Assembly: GCA_050246915.1 (NCBI GenBank) | Contig: JBFWVD010000023.1 | Location: forward strand, 1-64,000 | Length of the DNA stretch: 64,000 nucleotides | Origin: JBFWVD01 sp050246915 | GTDB taxonomy: Bacteria > Actinomycetota > Acidimicrobiia > Acidimicrobiales > Ilumatobacteraceae | Reading direction: 5' to 3' | Part shown: positions 51,298-60,789 of the stretch, one piece after another | Layout: every line of letters starts with the position of its first letter | Position numbering within the stretch: the first letter of the stretch is position 1 | Notes under the pieces: generated by a model | What the model saw: the letters and a program-made list of their open reading frames with translations, nothing else | What the model was told of the DNA's origin: nothing | Database searches by the model: none | Program-made: the position numbers and the translations under genes

Positions 51298-52559
51298 ACG
51301 ATCCGGCCGCCAGGACCGAGCCGCGTTGGCACCACGTCGCGATGGCGATCGACGAGCCCCGGCTCCTCGACGTGGGCGCGGCGACGGCGGCCTCTTTGCG
51401 CTCCAGCGGCGTCGTGCTGCACCATGGATGGGAGGTGGCCATCGCCCTTGGATCGCGAGGCATCAGCGATCTGTCAACGGTAGTTGACGAGGTCGTGCGT
51501 TGGGTGCGGGAACAGGGTGCCGTGCCGTTCTTCGTACCGGCCATGGGAAGCCACGGTGGTGCGACGGCCGAGGGGCAGCGGGCGGTGCTCGCCGCGTACG
51601 GCTTCACCCCGGAGCGGTTCGGCTGCGAGGTGCGCGCCACCATGGACGTGGTCGAGTTGCCACGCGGGGACTGTCCGGTCATGGTGGTCACCGACGCCGA
51701 GGCCGCGGCGGCCGATGCCACCATCATCGTGAACCGCGTCAAGCCCCACACGGACTTCCACGGACCGGTGGAGAGCGGCATCTCCAAGATGTCAGCCATC
51801 GGGCTCGGCAATCGCGTGGCCGCCGAGGCGCTGCATTCGTACGGAGTGCGGGGACTGCGCGATCTCATGCCGCTCGTGGCGAAACAGGTGCTGGCGCACA
51901 GCAACATCGTGCTGGGCGTCGCCATCGTCGAGAACGCTCTCGACCAGACCATGATCGTCGAGGCCCTGCCGGTGTCGAAAGTGCGCGAGCGCGAAGTGCA
52001 ACTGCTCGAAGTGGCCCGGGCCCACATGCCCCGCCTGTTGGTCGAGGACTTGGATGTCCTCATCATCGACCAGATGGGCAAGGACATCAGCGGCGTGGGC
52101 ATGGACACCAACGTCATCGGGCGCCTACTCGTGACCGGTGAGAGCGAGCCGGCATCGCCACGCGTCTCGATGATCTCGTGTCACCATCTCACGAGCGCGT
52201 CGCATGGCAACGCCACTGGCATCGGACTCGCCGATGTCGTCACCCGGGCGGTCGCCGACGACATCGATCACGCTGCGACACGCGAGAACATCGTCACGTC
52301 CGGTTTCCTGCTGCGCGGCAAGCTCCCGGTCGTCGCCGACGACGATCGCCATGCTTGGCAGCTGTGCTGCCGCGGTGCTGGGGTCATCGATGTGGCCGGC
52401 GTTCGTGCCATGCGCATCGTGGACACCTTGCACGTGGCCGAGGCCTGGGTGAGCGATGCCGTGCTCGAGGAGTTGGGCGGCGATACCCGTATCACTGTGG
52501 CGCGCGCGGATCTCGAGATGTTCGACGCTGCGGGGCGCTTGACGGCGTTCTCGCTTTGA
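51294..52559 (+). CDS. LarA-like (DUF2088, nickel-racemase family) protein
   Basis: 421 residues from ATG 51294, which overlaps the pdxA stop. Motifs of the lactate-racemase superfamily are visible: PAMGSHGGATAEGQ (the GSH histidine) and NRVKPHTDFHGPVESGISKM (catalytic His and the Lys to which the pincer cofactor is bound). Known LarA enzymes racemise or epimerise 2-hydroxy acids. Linked here to a C4-acid kinase and dehydrogenase, this copy may epimerise a four-carbon sugar acid, or use it as a substrate in another way. The LarB, LarC and LarE cofactor-making genes are not in the window. Confidence 0.85.
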   Translation: MNDPAARTEPRWHHVAMAIDEPRLLDVGAATAASLRSSGVVLHHGWEVAIALGSRGISDLSTVVDEVVRWVREQGAVPFFVPAMGSHGGATAEGQRAVLAAYGFTPERFGCEVRATMDVVELPRGDCPVMVVTDAEAAAADATIIVNRVKPHTDFHGPVESGISKMSAIGLGNRVAAEALHSYGVRGLRDLMPLVAKQVLAHSNIVLGVAIVENALDQTMIVEALPVSKVREREVQLLEVARAHMPRLLVEDLDVLIIDQMGKDISGVGMDTNVIGRLLVTGESEPASPRVSMISCHHLTSASHGNATGIGLADVVTRAVADDIDHAATRENIVTSGFLLRGKLPVVADDDRHAWQLCCRGAGVIDVAGVRAMRIVDTLHVAEAWVSDAVLEELGGDTRITVARADLEMFDAAGRLTAFSL

Positions 52560-52578
52560 GCGACATCGTCGCAGAGCG

Positions 52579-54102
52579 TTACGGCCAGTAGCGGTTGCGC
52601 AGCTCGCGCTTGAGCAGCTTGCCGGTGGGGAGTCGGGGGAGCGAGTCGACGAAGTCGACGGTGGCGGGGCATTTGTAGGTCGCCATGTGCTCTTTGCAGT
52701 AGGCGATCAGCTCTGCCTCGAGCGGTGGTCCGGCCGCGGCTGGATCGCTGGCGATGACGACGGCTTTCACTTCCTCGCCCATCTCCGCATGCGGGACGCC
52801 GATCACCGCGACGTCGGCCACGGCGGGGTGCATGGTGAGGAGGTTCTCGACCTCTTGGGGGTAGATGTTCACACCGCCGGAGATGATCATGTGCGAGATG
52901 CGATCGGTGAGGTACAGATAACCCTCGGCATCGAGATAGCCGACGTCGCCCAGCGAGCTCCAGCCTCTGTCGTTGAAAGCGTTGGCGGTCTTCACCGGAT
53001 CGTTGTGGTACTCGAACGTCGCCGCGCTCTCGAACCAGATCTGGCCGGGCTCCCCGACCGGGAGCTCGTTGCCGTCCTCGTCGAGGATGTGGATGGACCC
53101 CCACATCGCCTTGCCCACGGTGCCGCGATGGGCAAGCCAATCCTCCGGGCCCACGAAGCAGAAGCCGTTGCCCTCGCTGCCGGCGTAGAACTCGTAGATC
53201 TTGGTGCCCCACCACTCGATCATCTGCTCTTTCACCGGCACCGGGCACGGGGCAGCGGCGTGCACCGCCACTTGCAGGCTCGAGAGATCGTGCGCGTGGC
53301 GTTCAGCGTCGGCGAGCTTGAGCATGCGCACGAAGTGGGTGGGCACGAACTGGGCGTGGGTGACGTGGTGCTCCTCGATGAGCTCCAGCGTCCGCTTGGC
53401 GTCGTAGCGCTCCATCACCACGCACGTGCCACCGATGCGCTGCACAGCGGTCGTCCAGCCGAGTGGGGCCGCGTGATAGAGCGGCGCGGGGCTGAGGTAG
53501 ATGGTGTCGGAGGTGAACCCGAACAGGTTCTGGATGAGCGCCATGATCGGCGGGGTGGTCCTGCCGAACGCCTCGCCGCTGATGGGCGGCTTGATGCCTT
53601 TGGGGCGGCCCGTCGTTCCCGACGAGTAGAACATCGCGTGGCCTTCGATCTCGTCGGGCAAGGCTTCGGCGGGGAATCGGGCGATGGCGTCCTCGTAGCG
53701 TTCGAACCCGGGGATGTCGCCATCCATGACGAGGCGGGTCGACACGTTCGCCAACGAATCACCGAGCCCGTTGACGATGCCGGCCATGGCCACCGAGGTG
53801 ACGAGCGCGGACGCGCCGCAGTCCTCGATGATGTAGGTGACCTCCTCGGCCCGCAGGTGCCAGTTGATCGGGGTGATGTAGAGGCCGGTGCGCAACGCGG
53901 CCCAATACACCTCGAAATAGCGCGGATGGTTCTCCAGCAGCACCGCCAGATGTTCACCGGTGCGCAGACCGGCCGCGGAGAGCAGCTGGGCAAGACGCTT
54001 GGAGCGCTCGTCGAGCTCGGCGTAGGTCACCGTCACGCCGCTGTCGGCCATGATCACCGCGGGACGATCGGGCGTGGTGGCGAGGTGGTCTCCCGGTTCC
54101 AT
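52579..54102 (-). CDS. AMP-forming acyl-CoA ligase
   Basis: 507 residues from ATG 54102, ANL superfamily. Motifs are MFYSSGTTGRPKGIKPP, EFYAGSEGNG, GWSSLGDVGYLD, DRISHMIISGGVNIYP and the terminal Lys in PTGKLLKREL. It resembles long-chain or aromatic acyl-CoA ligases with the YAGSEG variant of motif A5. Third such ligase in the window. Convergent with the LarA-like gene; divergent from DUF2277. Confidence 0.9.
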   Translation of the reverse strand: MEPGDHLATTPDRPAVIMADSGVTVTYAELDERSKRLAQLLSAAGLRTGEHLAVLLENHPRYFEVYWAALRTGLYITPINWHLRAEEVTYIIEDCGASALVTSVAMAGIVNGLGDSLANVSTRLVMDGDIPGFERYEDAIARFPAEALPDEIEGHAMFYSSGTTGRPKGIKPPISGEAFGRTTPPIMALIQNLFGFTSDTIYLSPAPLYHAAPLGWTTAVQRIGGTCVVMERYDAKRTLELIEEHHVTHAQFVPTHFVRMLKLADAERHAHDLSSLQVAVHAAAPCPVPVKEQMIEWWGTKIYEFYAGSEGNGFCFVGPEDWLAHRGTVGKAMWGSIHILDEDGNELPVGEPGQIWFESAATFEYHNDPVKTANAFNDRGWSSLGDVGYLDAEGYLYLTDRISHMIISGGVNIYPQEVENLLTMHPAVADVAVIGVPHAEMGEEVKAVVIASDPAAAGPPLEAELIAYCKEHMATYKCPATVDFVDSLPRLPTGKLLKRELRNRYWP

Positions 54103-54160
54103 CAAAGGATCTTGCCATCTTCGACCCACCGCGCCGGGCGCCCACCGCTACGGTCCGAGC

Positions 54161-54409
54161 ATGTGCCGGAACATCACCACGCTGCGAGGTCTCGAACCGG
54201 TCGCCACCGCTGAGGAGATCGAGGCCGCCGCTCGCCAATACGTCCGCAAGGTGAGCGGCGTGCAGTCCGTGACGGCAACGTCGCATGACGCGTTCGAGCG
54301 CGCCGTGCGCATCGTCACCGAAGCGACCACTGCGCTGTTGGCCGAGTTGCCGCCGCGCAAGGTTCCCCCGAAGTCCGAGCCACCCCTGCGTCGGATCGCT
54401 CGGAGATAG
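54161..54409 (+). CDS. DUF2277 family protein
   Basis: 82 residues with the characteristic N-terminus MCRNITTLRGLEPVATAEE, AARQYVRKVSG, and a helical tail. DUF2277 is a conserved, uncharacterised family in actinobacteria and other phyla. ATG 54161. The P1 peptidase gene follows after 9 bp, so both are likely on one mRNA. Confidence 0.88.
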   Translation: MCRNITTLRGLEPVATAEEIEAAARQYVRKVSGVQSVTATSHDAFERAVRIVTEATTALLAELPPRKVPPKSEPPLRRIARR

Positions 54410-54418
54410 CGTCGGCCC

Positions 54419-55504
54419 ATGGCATCGATGAGCCGTGGTCCGCGCAACGATCTCACCGATGTCGGCGGCATCGCGGTCGGACACCATCAGCGCATCGGAC
54501 GTGGTTGGCTCACCGGCACCACCGTGGTCATACCCCCGCGTGGCGCCGTCGGGGGAGTGGACGTGCGCGGCGGTGGTCCCGGTACCCGAGAGACCGACAC
54601 GTTGAACCCCATCAACCTCGTGTCGAACGTCGATGCCATCTGCCTTTCCGGTGGAAGCGCATACGGACTCGACGCGGCGACGGGTGCGATGGGGTTCCTC
54701 GCCGAACGCAACCGGGGTTTCACCGTGGGACCGGAGCCCCATCACGTGGTGCCCATCGTTCCTGGCGCGGTGTTGTTCGACCTCGGGCGAGGCGGTCGGT
54801 TCGAGCACCGCCCCGATGCATCGTTCGGGTATCGGGCTGCGTCACGGGCGCGGCCGAGGCCGATCGCGCAGGGCAACGTGGGCGCAGGGACCGGCGCGTT
54901 CGCTGGTCGGCTCAAAGGTGGGATCGGGTCGGCCAGCGTGGTGACGCCGGCGGGCATCACCGTCGCGGCGTTGGTCGCGTTGAACAGCGCGGGGAGCCCT
55001 GTCGATCTCGGCACCGGGCTGCTGTGGGGTGCCGCGCATGGAGTCGGTGATGAGTTCGCCCACCTGCGGCGGCCATCGGCCGCGGAACGCAAGGCGTTCG
55101 CCGCGTTGCACGAGATGCCTCGCGCTCTCAACACAACGCTGGCCATCGTTGCCACCGATGCGTCGCTGTCGAAGGCGGAATGCACCCGCATGGCAGGGGC
55201 AGGTCATGACGGCATGGCGCGCGCGCTCAAACCGATCCACACCTACACCGATGGCGACGTGGTGTTCGCACTGGCCACAGGCGCCCACTGCGACGCTCCC
55301 AGCGACGGCGAGCCCTGCGCCGATGCGGACGTGTCGCCGTCGCAGCTCGCTGCGGCGCGTCTGATGGAGCTGGCGGTGATCTTCACCGCAGCGGCCGATG
55401 CCGTGGCCCGGGCCATCGTGCACGCCACGCTGGCGGCGGCGACGGTCGGCGATCACCTGAGCTACCTCGACCAGTTCCCGTCAGCCGCGCGTCGTGGTTT
55501 GTAG
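54419..55504 (+). CDS. P1-family peptidase (DmpA/L-aminopeptidase type)
   Basis: 361 residues. Ntn-hydrolase of the DmpA family: LTDVGGIAVGHHQ, GGGPGTRETDTLNP, CLSGGSAYGLDAA, GNVGAGTGAF, and the self-cleavage region ALNTTLAIVATDASL, where the new N-terminal Thr (or Ser in other members) is the nucleophile. Active enzyme would be two chains after cleavage near residue 240. These act on D-amino acid or beta-amino peptides. Confidence 0.9.
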   Translation: MASMSRGPRNDLTDVGGIAVGHHQRIGRGWLTGTTVVIPPRGAVGGVDVRGGGPGTRETDTLNPINLVSNVDAICLSGGSAYGLDAATGAMGFLAERNRGFTVGPEPHHVVPIVPGAVLFDLGRGGRFEHRPDASFGYRAASRARPRPIAQGNVGAGTGAFAGRLKGGIGSASVVTPAGITVAALVALNSAGSPVDLGTGLLWGAAHGVGDEFAHLRRPSAAERKAFAALHEMPRALNTTLAIVATDASLSKAECTRMAGAGHDGMARALKPIHTYTDGDVVFALATGAHCDAPSDGEPCADADVSPSQLAAARLMELAVIFTAAADAVARAIVHATLAAATVGDHLSYLDQFPSAARRGL

Positions 55505-55543
55505 AGTCGATCATTCCCCCGACGAGGAAATGAGCGAGAAGCG

Positions 55544-56428
55544 ATGGCCCCCGAGCTGACCGATCTGACCGTGCTGCTCGAGCTGCTCGACGTCGAGACC
55601 CTCGATCGGGATCTCTACCGCGGCTACAACCCCAGTAGCGCGACCTACACCCATCTCTACGGTGGGCTGGTGGCCGCGCAGGCCTTGCGGGCTGCTGCGA
55701 ACACCGTGCCGGAAGGTCGCCTGCCCCACTCGATACACGGCTACTTCCTGCGACGGGGCACGCGTGACCGCACCAACATCTTGCGCGTCGATCGCGATCG
55801 CGATGGCCGCAGCTACTCGGCCCGCCAGGTGGTGGCGTTGCAGGACGGTGAGGTCATCTTCTCGATGGCATGCTCGTTCCACGATCCGGAGGATGGCCCC
55901 GAGGTCGAGTCCGCTCCGCCGGTCGACGTCTGGGACATCGACGCAGTGCCGCCGATCCGTCCCGCCCAAGGTGACCCCGAGTTGGCGCGCATGTTCGAGC
56001 TCCGGGTGTGGGAGCGGCCATCTCATCCATCGGTCCCGCCGGGTACGCCGCGGCCGCCGACCAAGATGTGGATCCGGCCTCGTCTCGTGATCGGTGACGA
56101 TCCCATCGTCAACAGCTGCATCATCACGTACCTGTCCGACGTGGGGACCGGGTTCTGCGATCTGGACATCCCCGGCGTCCCGTTCGGTGGAGGGCCGACG
56201 CTCGACCACGCCGTCTGGTTTCATCGTCCGGCCGCGGTGGATGACTGGTTGCTGCTGGCGCTGGAGCCGCTCATCGCCACCCGTGGGCGCGGCCTCTACA
56301 CGGGCGCGATCTACACGCGCGATCGCGTTCGTGTCGCGTCGTTGACCCAAGAGGTGGTCATGCGGGCGTTCTCACCGGAGACGATCGACGAGATCCTCGC
56401 CTCCAATCGCCGCCATCCCTCCAGCTGA
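55544..56428 (+). CDS. tesB: Acyl-CoA thioesterase II
   Basis: 294 residues, two hotdog domains of the TesB type. First: YGGLVAAQALRAAANTVP and SIHGYFLRRGTRD. Second (from about 190): ILVSD-like IITYLSDVG, LDHAVWFHRP, DDWLLLALE and GLYTGAIYTRDRVRVASLTQE. The catalytic Asp-Thr-Gln triad residues appear to be conserved in the second domain. It hydrolyses acyl-CoA to free acid and CoA. ATG 55544. It is the last of a rightward run starting with DUF2277. Confidence 0.92.
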   Translation: MAPELTDLTVLLELLDVETLDRDLYRGYNPSSATYTHLYGGLVAAQALRAAANTVPEGRLPHSIHGYFLRRGTRDRTNILRVDRDRDGRSYSARQVVALQDGEVIFSMACSFHDPEDGPEVESAPPVDVWDIDAVPPIRPAQGDPELARMFELRVWERPSHPSVPPGTPRPPTKMWIRPRLVIGDDPIVNSCIITYLSDVGTGFCDLDIPGVPFGGGPTLDHAVWFHRPAAVDDWLLLALEPLIATRGRGLYTGAIYTRDRVRVASLTQEVVMRAFSPETIDEILASNRRHPSS

Positions 56429-56480
56429 CCCGGAACGCCCCTTGGCGTGATCGACGGACGGATGAGTGAAAGGCTGCCCC

Positions 56481-57428
56481 ATGAGCGACACGCCGGGTTC
56501 CACACCCCTTGATGGCCTACCTCTTGACGGCCCACCAACGCAAGGTCCGCCGCCCGTGTTGGCCACGGCGATGCAGTTGGCCGCCTCGATGGAGGCATTG
56601 GCTGCGTTGGCCGCGCATCTGCGGGTCGAACGTGAGGATCTCGCGGTACCCGACGAGATCCGGATGCTGCTCGCTTCCATCGCCCACGAAGTCGCCGGGC
56701 CGACCGCTCACACCCCACAGAGCGTCGTCGACGCGGTGATCGGCATGACTCGATCGTTGCTGCGGCTCAGCAGCGACGTCGCTGAACACCCCGACCGCAT
56801 CGGGCAGTGGAGCCACACCGACGATGTCATCCTGCAGGGGATGGGCCGCATGTCGATGGCCATCGTCGACGCCGTGTCGGCCGCGGCCGGTGTCCTCCCC
56901 GCGCTCGGCGAGCGCCTGGCGACGCCGGGATCGGCGGTGCTCGATGTCGGGACCGGAGCAGGATGGTTGTCAATCGCGCTTGCGCGAACGTTCCCTGCCG
57001 TTTCGGTGACCGGCATCGACATCTTCGAGCCGGCGCTCGAACTGGCTCGTTCCAACGTGTCGGGAGCAGCCCTCACCGATCGGGTGACCCTCGTACACCA
57101 GGACGCGTCGACGCTCGCCGGCCAGCCGACCTACGACATGATCTGGTTACCGCTGCCGTTCCTCCCCGCGTCTGCATTGCCGTCGATCATCGAAGCGGCG
57201 GTCGGTGCGCTGCGGCCCGGTGGTTGGCTCCTTCCCGGCACCTTCGCCGGGCCTCCGGGCGCGCTGAGCGAGATGCTGGTCGACCTGCGCATCGTGCGGT
57301 CCGGGGGAACGGCGTGGTCGGTCGCCGAGATGGTGTCGATGCTGCGCGCCAGCGGTCTGTCCGCGGCGCATGAGGTGGAACGCACGTGGACGGCTCCGGT
57401 GCGACTCTTCGCCGCACATCGCGGGTGA
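56481..57428 (+). CDS. Class I SAM-dependent methyltransferase
   Basis: 315 residues. A helical N-terminal part (1-145) like that of methyltransferases acting with a dimerisation domain, then motif I VLDVGTGAGWLSIALA, motif II VTGIDIFEPALELA, and GGWLLPGTF. The Pro/Gly-rich first 25 residues are likely disordered. The substrate is unknown. ATG 56481 has a GAAAGG site. Same orientation as tesB, 52 bp apart. Confidence 0.87.
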   Translation: MSDTPGSTPLDGLPLDGPPTQGPPPVLATAMQLAASMEALAALAAHLRVEREDLAVPDEIRMLLASIAHEVAGPTAHTPQSVVDAVIGMTRSLLRLSSDVAEHPDRIGQWSHTDDVILQGMGRMSMAIVDAVSAAAGVLPALGERLATPGSAVLDVGTGAGWLSIALARTFPAVSVTGIDIFEPALELARSNVSGAALTDRVTLVHQDASTLAGQPTYDMIWLPLPFLPASALPSIIEAAVGALRPGGWLLPGTFAGPPGALSEMLVDLRIVRSGGTAWSVAEMVSMLRASGLSAAHEVERTWTAPVRLFAAHRG

Positions 57429-57469
57429 GCGCGCATCTCGCGTGACCATCAGCGCGCGAAGCTGTCGCC

Positions 57470-57988
57470 ATGCTCGCCTTCGCTGATCTCCTCGAGGTGG
57501 TGCCCGAGATCGCCGTCCCGATCCGGGATCGGTTGGTGTCAACTTCTCTTGCCATCCTGGGAACGCTCCGGTCGGATGGCTCGCCTCGATTGAGTCCGAT
57601 CGAGGTGACCTTCTTCGGTGGCGGGCTGTACATGGGAATGATGCCGGGGTCGCTCAAGTGCATCGACGCCCGGCGCGATCCGAGGGTGTGCGTTCTCACG
57701 CCGGTCGCCGACAAGGACGATGTCGGCGGGGAGGGGAAGTTGTTCGGCATGCTGCGCGAGGTGACGCAGGACGCTGCTCGGCTCGACGTCTTGCGCCATG
57801 CGGTCGCCGGGCTCGACATCGACCCGTCGCTGTTCGGTGACTCGCCGGTGTTCGAGGTGCTCGTCGATGCCGCGGCGTGGCAACACGTCGAGGACGAGAC
57901 CTTCGTGACGCTGTCGTGGAACTCGACCGACGGTGTGCGACTGCGTCATCGCGTCGGCCCTACTGGTCACCCTGTCGACATCGACTGA
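57470..57988 (+). CDS. Pyridoxamine 5'-phosphate oxidase-like flavin protein
   Basis: 172 residues. Split-barrel core: LAILGTLRSDGSPRLSPIEV, GLYMGMMPGSLKCID and DPRVCVLTPVADKDD match the PNPOx-like fold binding FMN or F420. The later half is divergent from true PNPOx. Function unassigned. ATG 57470 stands 41 bp after the methyltransferase stop. Confidence 0.8.
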   Translation: MLAFADLLEVVPEIAVPIRDRLVSTSLAILGTLRSDGSPRLSPIEVTFFGGGLYMGMMPGSLKCIDARRDPRVCVLTPVADKDDVGGEGKLFGMLREVTQDAARLDVLRHAVAGLDIDPSLFGDSPVFEVLVDAAAWQHVEDETFVTLSWNSTDGVRLRHRVGPTGHPVDID

Positions 57989-58023
57989 CGCTGCGCTCAG
58001 CGGTGGCAGTACTGAACCGCTGC

Positions 58024-58803
58024 TCACCAGATCGAGTACCCGCCGTCGATGAGGAGATCGCTTCCCGTGGTGAAGCTGGAGGCATCGGAGGCGAGGTACA
58101 CCACGGCGCCGCCGATCTCGTCGGGCTCGGCGATGCGGCCGAGTGGCGTGTTCCCTTCGAGCCGGAGCCGTTCCTCGGGCATCTGCTCGAGGTAGACAGT
58201 GGCGGCGGTTCGCACGAAACCGGGGCTCACCGAGTTGACCCGAATGTTCATCGGCGCCCAATTGGTGGCCAGGGCCTTGGTCATGTGGACGATGGCGGCC
58301 TTGGCCGTTGCGTAGGCCACAACCCCGGTGCTGGTCGGTCCTCGGTTGATCACCCGCGCCAGCACCGATGCGATGTTGATGATCGAGCCGCCACCGTTGG
58401 CCGCCATGTGGGCACCCTCGGCGCGACAGCACAGGAACGGTGCGGTGATGAAGGCATCCATGCTGCGCATCCAGGCGTCGACGGCTCGGTCGCCGAACAG
58501 GTCACCGCCACCAACTTGGGTAAGGGCGTTGTTGACGGCGATGTGAAGTCCGCCGAGCTCGCACACCACGCGGTCCACCATCTGGTCCACGGCATCGGCG
58601 TCGCGAACGTCGGCGGCGATGAAGATCGCCTTGCGTCCGAGTGCCTCGATCTCGGCAACCATCTCGGCGCCCGCTTCGAGGTTGCGTCGTCCGGTGACGG
58701 CCACGTCGGCTCCGGCCCGGGCGAGCGCCAGCGCACACGCCTTGCCGATGCCCGCCGTGGCTCCGGTGACGAGCGCAACCTTGGTTGACAGATCGAAGGT
58801 CAC
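58024..58803 (-). CDS. Short-chain dehydrogenase/reductase
   Basis: 259 residues from GTG 58803. NAD(P) motif TGATAGIG, NNALTQVGG (in place of NNAG), Ser in NIASVLARV, and the catalytic YATAKAA (Tyr-x-x-x-Lys). C-terminal PGFVRTAAT and the GSDLLIDGGYS end are classic FabG-like. It oxidises or reduces a hydroxyacyl or alcohol substrate. GTG overlaps the enoyl-CoA hydratase stop (GTGA), so the two form an operon. Confidence 0.92.
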   Translation of the reverse strand: MTFDLSTKVALVTGATAGIGKACALALARAGADVAVTGRRNLEAGAEMVAEIEALGRKAIFIAADVRDADAVDQMVDRVVCELGGLHIAVNNALTQVGGGDLFGDRAVDAWMRSMDAFITAPFLCCRAEGAHMAANGGGSIINIASVLARVINRGPTSTGVVAYATAKAAIVHMTKALATNWAPMNIRVNSVSPGFVRTAATVYLEQMPEERLRLEGNTPLGRIAEPDEIGGAVVYLASDASSFTTGSDLLIDGGYSIW

Positions 58804-59561
58804 GACGCAGCACCCGATGGGGGAGCGGTTGGGGAGGAACCGGGTGAGAGGGCGCTGGGCACGCCGCCGGCCACCAGGGCGCGAGCAGCGATCATCTCGC
58901 GATCGATGGCGGCCCGCACCTGCTCGGTGAGTCCCTCCGCCAGCAGGCGCTTGGCGGCGGCAAGGGCCTCGCCAGGGAGCACACTCATCCGCTCCGCCAG
59001 TGCCAAGGCCTCGTCGAGAACGGTCCCAGCTGGATACACGTTGGCGACGAGGCCCATGCGCAGGGCGGCGTCGGCATCGACCCACTCACCGGTGAGGAGC
59101 ATCCACTTCGCGAACTGGGGACCGACCAGGCGGGGGAGCAAGATGCTCGATGCCGCTTCGGGGGTGGTGCCCAACTGTGGGAACGGGGTGCGGAACCGAG
59201 CGGCAGCGTCGGCCAGCACCAGGTCGCAGTGCAACAACATCGTCGTACCGACCCCGACGGCCAGCCCGTTGACCGCGGCGATCAGGGGCTTGGTGCTCGC
59301 GTCGAGCGTTTCGAGCAGGCGGGTGAACTGGGCGAGGAAATCGTCGGACAGCGATGGGTCCGCGATGGCGGTGAGGTCAGCGCCAGCGGAGAAGGCCCTG
59401 CCGGCCCCCGTGATGACCACGACGCCCACCGCGTCGTCGCTCTCGGCCGCCTCGACGGCGTCGGCGAGCAGTCCGTAGTGGACGTTGTCGAAGGCATTGA
59501 GTCGATCGGGGCGATCGAGGCGCAGCACGCGCACCCGCCCGTGATCTTCGATGTGGAGCAT
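58800..59561 (-). CDS. Enoyl-CoA hydratase/isomerase family protein
   Basis: 253 residues. Crotonase fold: RLNAFDNVHYGLL, ITGAGRAFSAGADL (oxyanion hole), AVNGLAVGVGTTMLLHCDLVLA, TPFPQLGTTPEAASSILL with Glu in the usual acid/base region. It hydrates or isomerises enoyl-CoA esters. ATG 59561. Upstream gene of an operon with the SDR. Ligases, thioesterase, SDR and hydratase together suggest fatty or aromatic acid breakdown. Confidence 0.93.
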   Translation of the reverse strand: MLHIEDHGRVRVLRLDRPDRLNAFDNVHYGLLADAVEAAESDDAVGVVVITGAGRAFSAGADLTAIADPSLSDDFLAQFTRLLETLDASTKPLIAAVNGLAVGVGTTMLLHCDLVLADAAARFRTPFPQLGTTPEAASSILLPRLVGPQFAKWMLLTGEWVDADAALRMGLVANVYPAGTVLDEALALAERMSVLPGEALAAAKRLLAEGLTEQVRAAIDREMIAARALVAGGVPSALSPGSSPTAPPSGAAS

Positions 59562-59722
59562 GCGATCCCCCGTTGATGCTGCCCGGCGCGGTCTGAGTCG
59601 GCGCGGATGTGGACGCTATTGTCGCTCCGCGGCCACTGCGAACACCCAATGGGTCGAGCCACCCGGCTGGCATCGCTGACCACGAACGGTCCGTGCCGCT
59701 GAACTCACGACAAGGGGAGTCA

Positions 59723-60730
59723 ATGAGCGTCACCAGCCTCGACCCGATCGATCTCGCACGGCGGTCCACGTCCGCGGTGGCAGCGGGGTTTCCCGGTGCG
59801 GTCGTCACCAATGTCGAGCAGCTCATCGGTGGTACTTCGTCGCTGACCTACTCCGCCGACATGACCCACGACGGTGTCACCTCGAAGGTGGTGGTGAAGG
59901 CAGCACCTCCCGGTGTGGAACCGGTGCGCAATCGTGACGTGCTCCGTCAGGCGCGGCTGCTCCAGACGCTCCACGGCGCCGAGGGGATCGCCGTACCCCA
60001 GGTGTTCGGGACCGATCTCGGCGCACCGGTCGACGTGCCGCCGCTCTTCGTGATGTCGTTCGTCCCGGGTGAGTCCTACGAGCCGGCATCGGGCACCGGC
60101 AAGACGACGGCCACCACGGAGCAGCTGCGCGATCGCGCCTACGCGGCGGCCCGCATGGCGGCGGTTCTCCACAAGTTCCCGGTCGATCATCCCGGTCTCG
60201 GTGGCGAGCCGGTGATGGGGCTCGACGCGGAAGTGGGTCGCTGGGCCAAGGCCTTCTCGACGGTCGCCGACGATCTGCGACCAGGTGCCGATGTCACCCA
60301 CGCCAAGTTGACCAAGCGCATTCCGGAACCGATGACGCCCTCGGTGCTGCACGGCGATTGGCGCCTCGGCAACATGCAGTGCAACGGTTCGTCCATCGAT
60401 GCCGTCATCGATTGGGAGATCTGGTCCCTCAGTGACCGTCGCGTCGACCTCGGCTGGTTCCTGCTGAACTCCGACGATCGCCATCCGAGCACCGTGAACC
60501 ACGGCGTGATGCCATCGCGCGATGCGCTCGTGGACGCCTACGAGGATGCCTGTGGTCAGAAGCTCGTCGATGTCGAGTGGTTCGAAGCGCTCGTGCGCTA
60601 CAAGCAGGCGTCGGTCACCGCGCTCATTGTGAAGAACAACCGCAAGCTCCCACAGCCCGGCGTCGATCCCGAGCGCATGGCCGCGCTCATCCCGCTCCTG
60701 CTCGCCTCGGCCGACGAATTGCTCGGCTGA
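59723..60730 (+). CDS. Phosphotransferase (APH/choline-kinase-like)
   Basis: 335 residues. Kinase-like fold: VEQLIGGTSSLTY (nucleotide loop), KVVVKAAPPG (Lys), the brenner motif LHGDWRLGNMQCN, and AVIDWEIWSLSDRRVDLGW with the metal-binding Asp. This subgroup often sits beside acyl-CoA dehydrogenases and may phosphorylate an alcohol or hydroxyacyl substrate. ATG 59723 has an AAGGGGAG site. It precedes the aldehyde dehydrogenase by 59 bp. Confidence 0.9.
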   Translation: MSVTSLDPIDLARRSTSAVAAGFPGAVVTNVEQLIGGTSSLTYSADMTHDGVTSKVVVKAAPPGVEPVRNRDVLRQARLLQTLHGAEGIAVPQVFGTDLGAPVDVPPLFVMSFVPGESYEPASGTGKTTATTEQLRDRAYAAARMAAVLHKFPVDHPGLGGEPVMGLDAEVGRWAKAFSTVADDLRPGADVTHAKLTKRIPEPMTPSVLHGDWRLGNMQCNGSSIDAVIDWEIWSLSDRRVDLGWFLLNSDDRHPSTVNHGVMPSRDALVDAYEDACGQKLVDVEWFEALVRYKQASVTALIVKNNRKLPQPGVDPERMAALIPLLLASADELLG

Positions 60731-60789
60731 CCAACTGCTCGCTCGCGGGTGTTCGCGAGACTTTGCCGCATCGTGAAAGAGGACAAGCC

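Noticed and set aside
52687..54213. 508-codon frame antisense to the acyl ligase
   Set aside because: Composition is that of a shadow (Arg/His/Asp/Gly-rich) and the ligase frame is certain.
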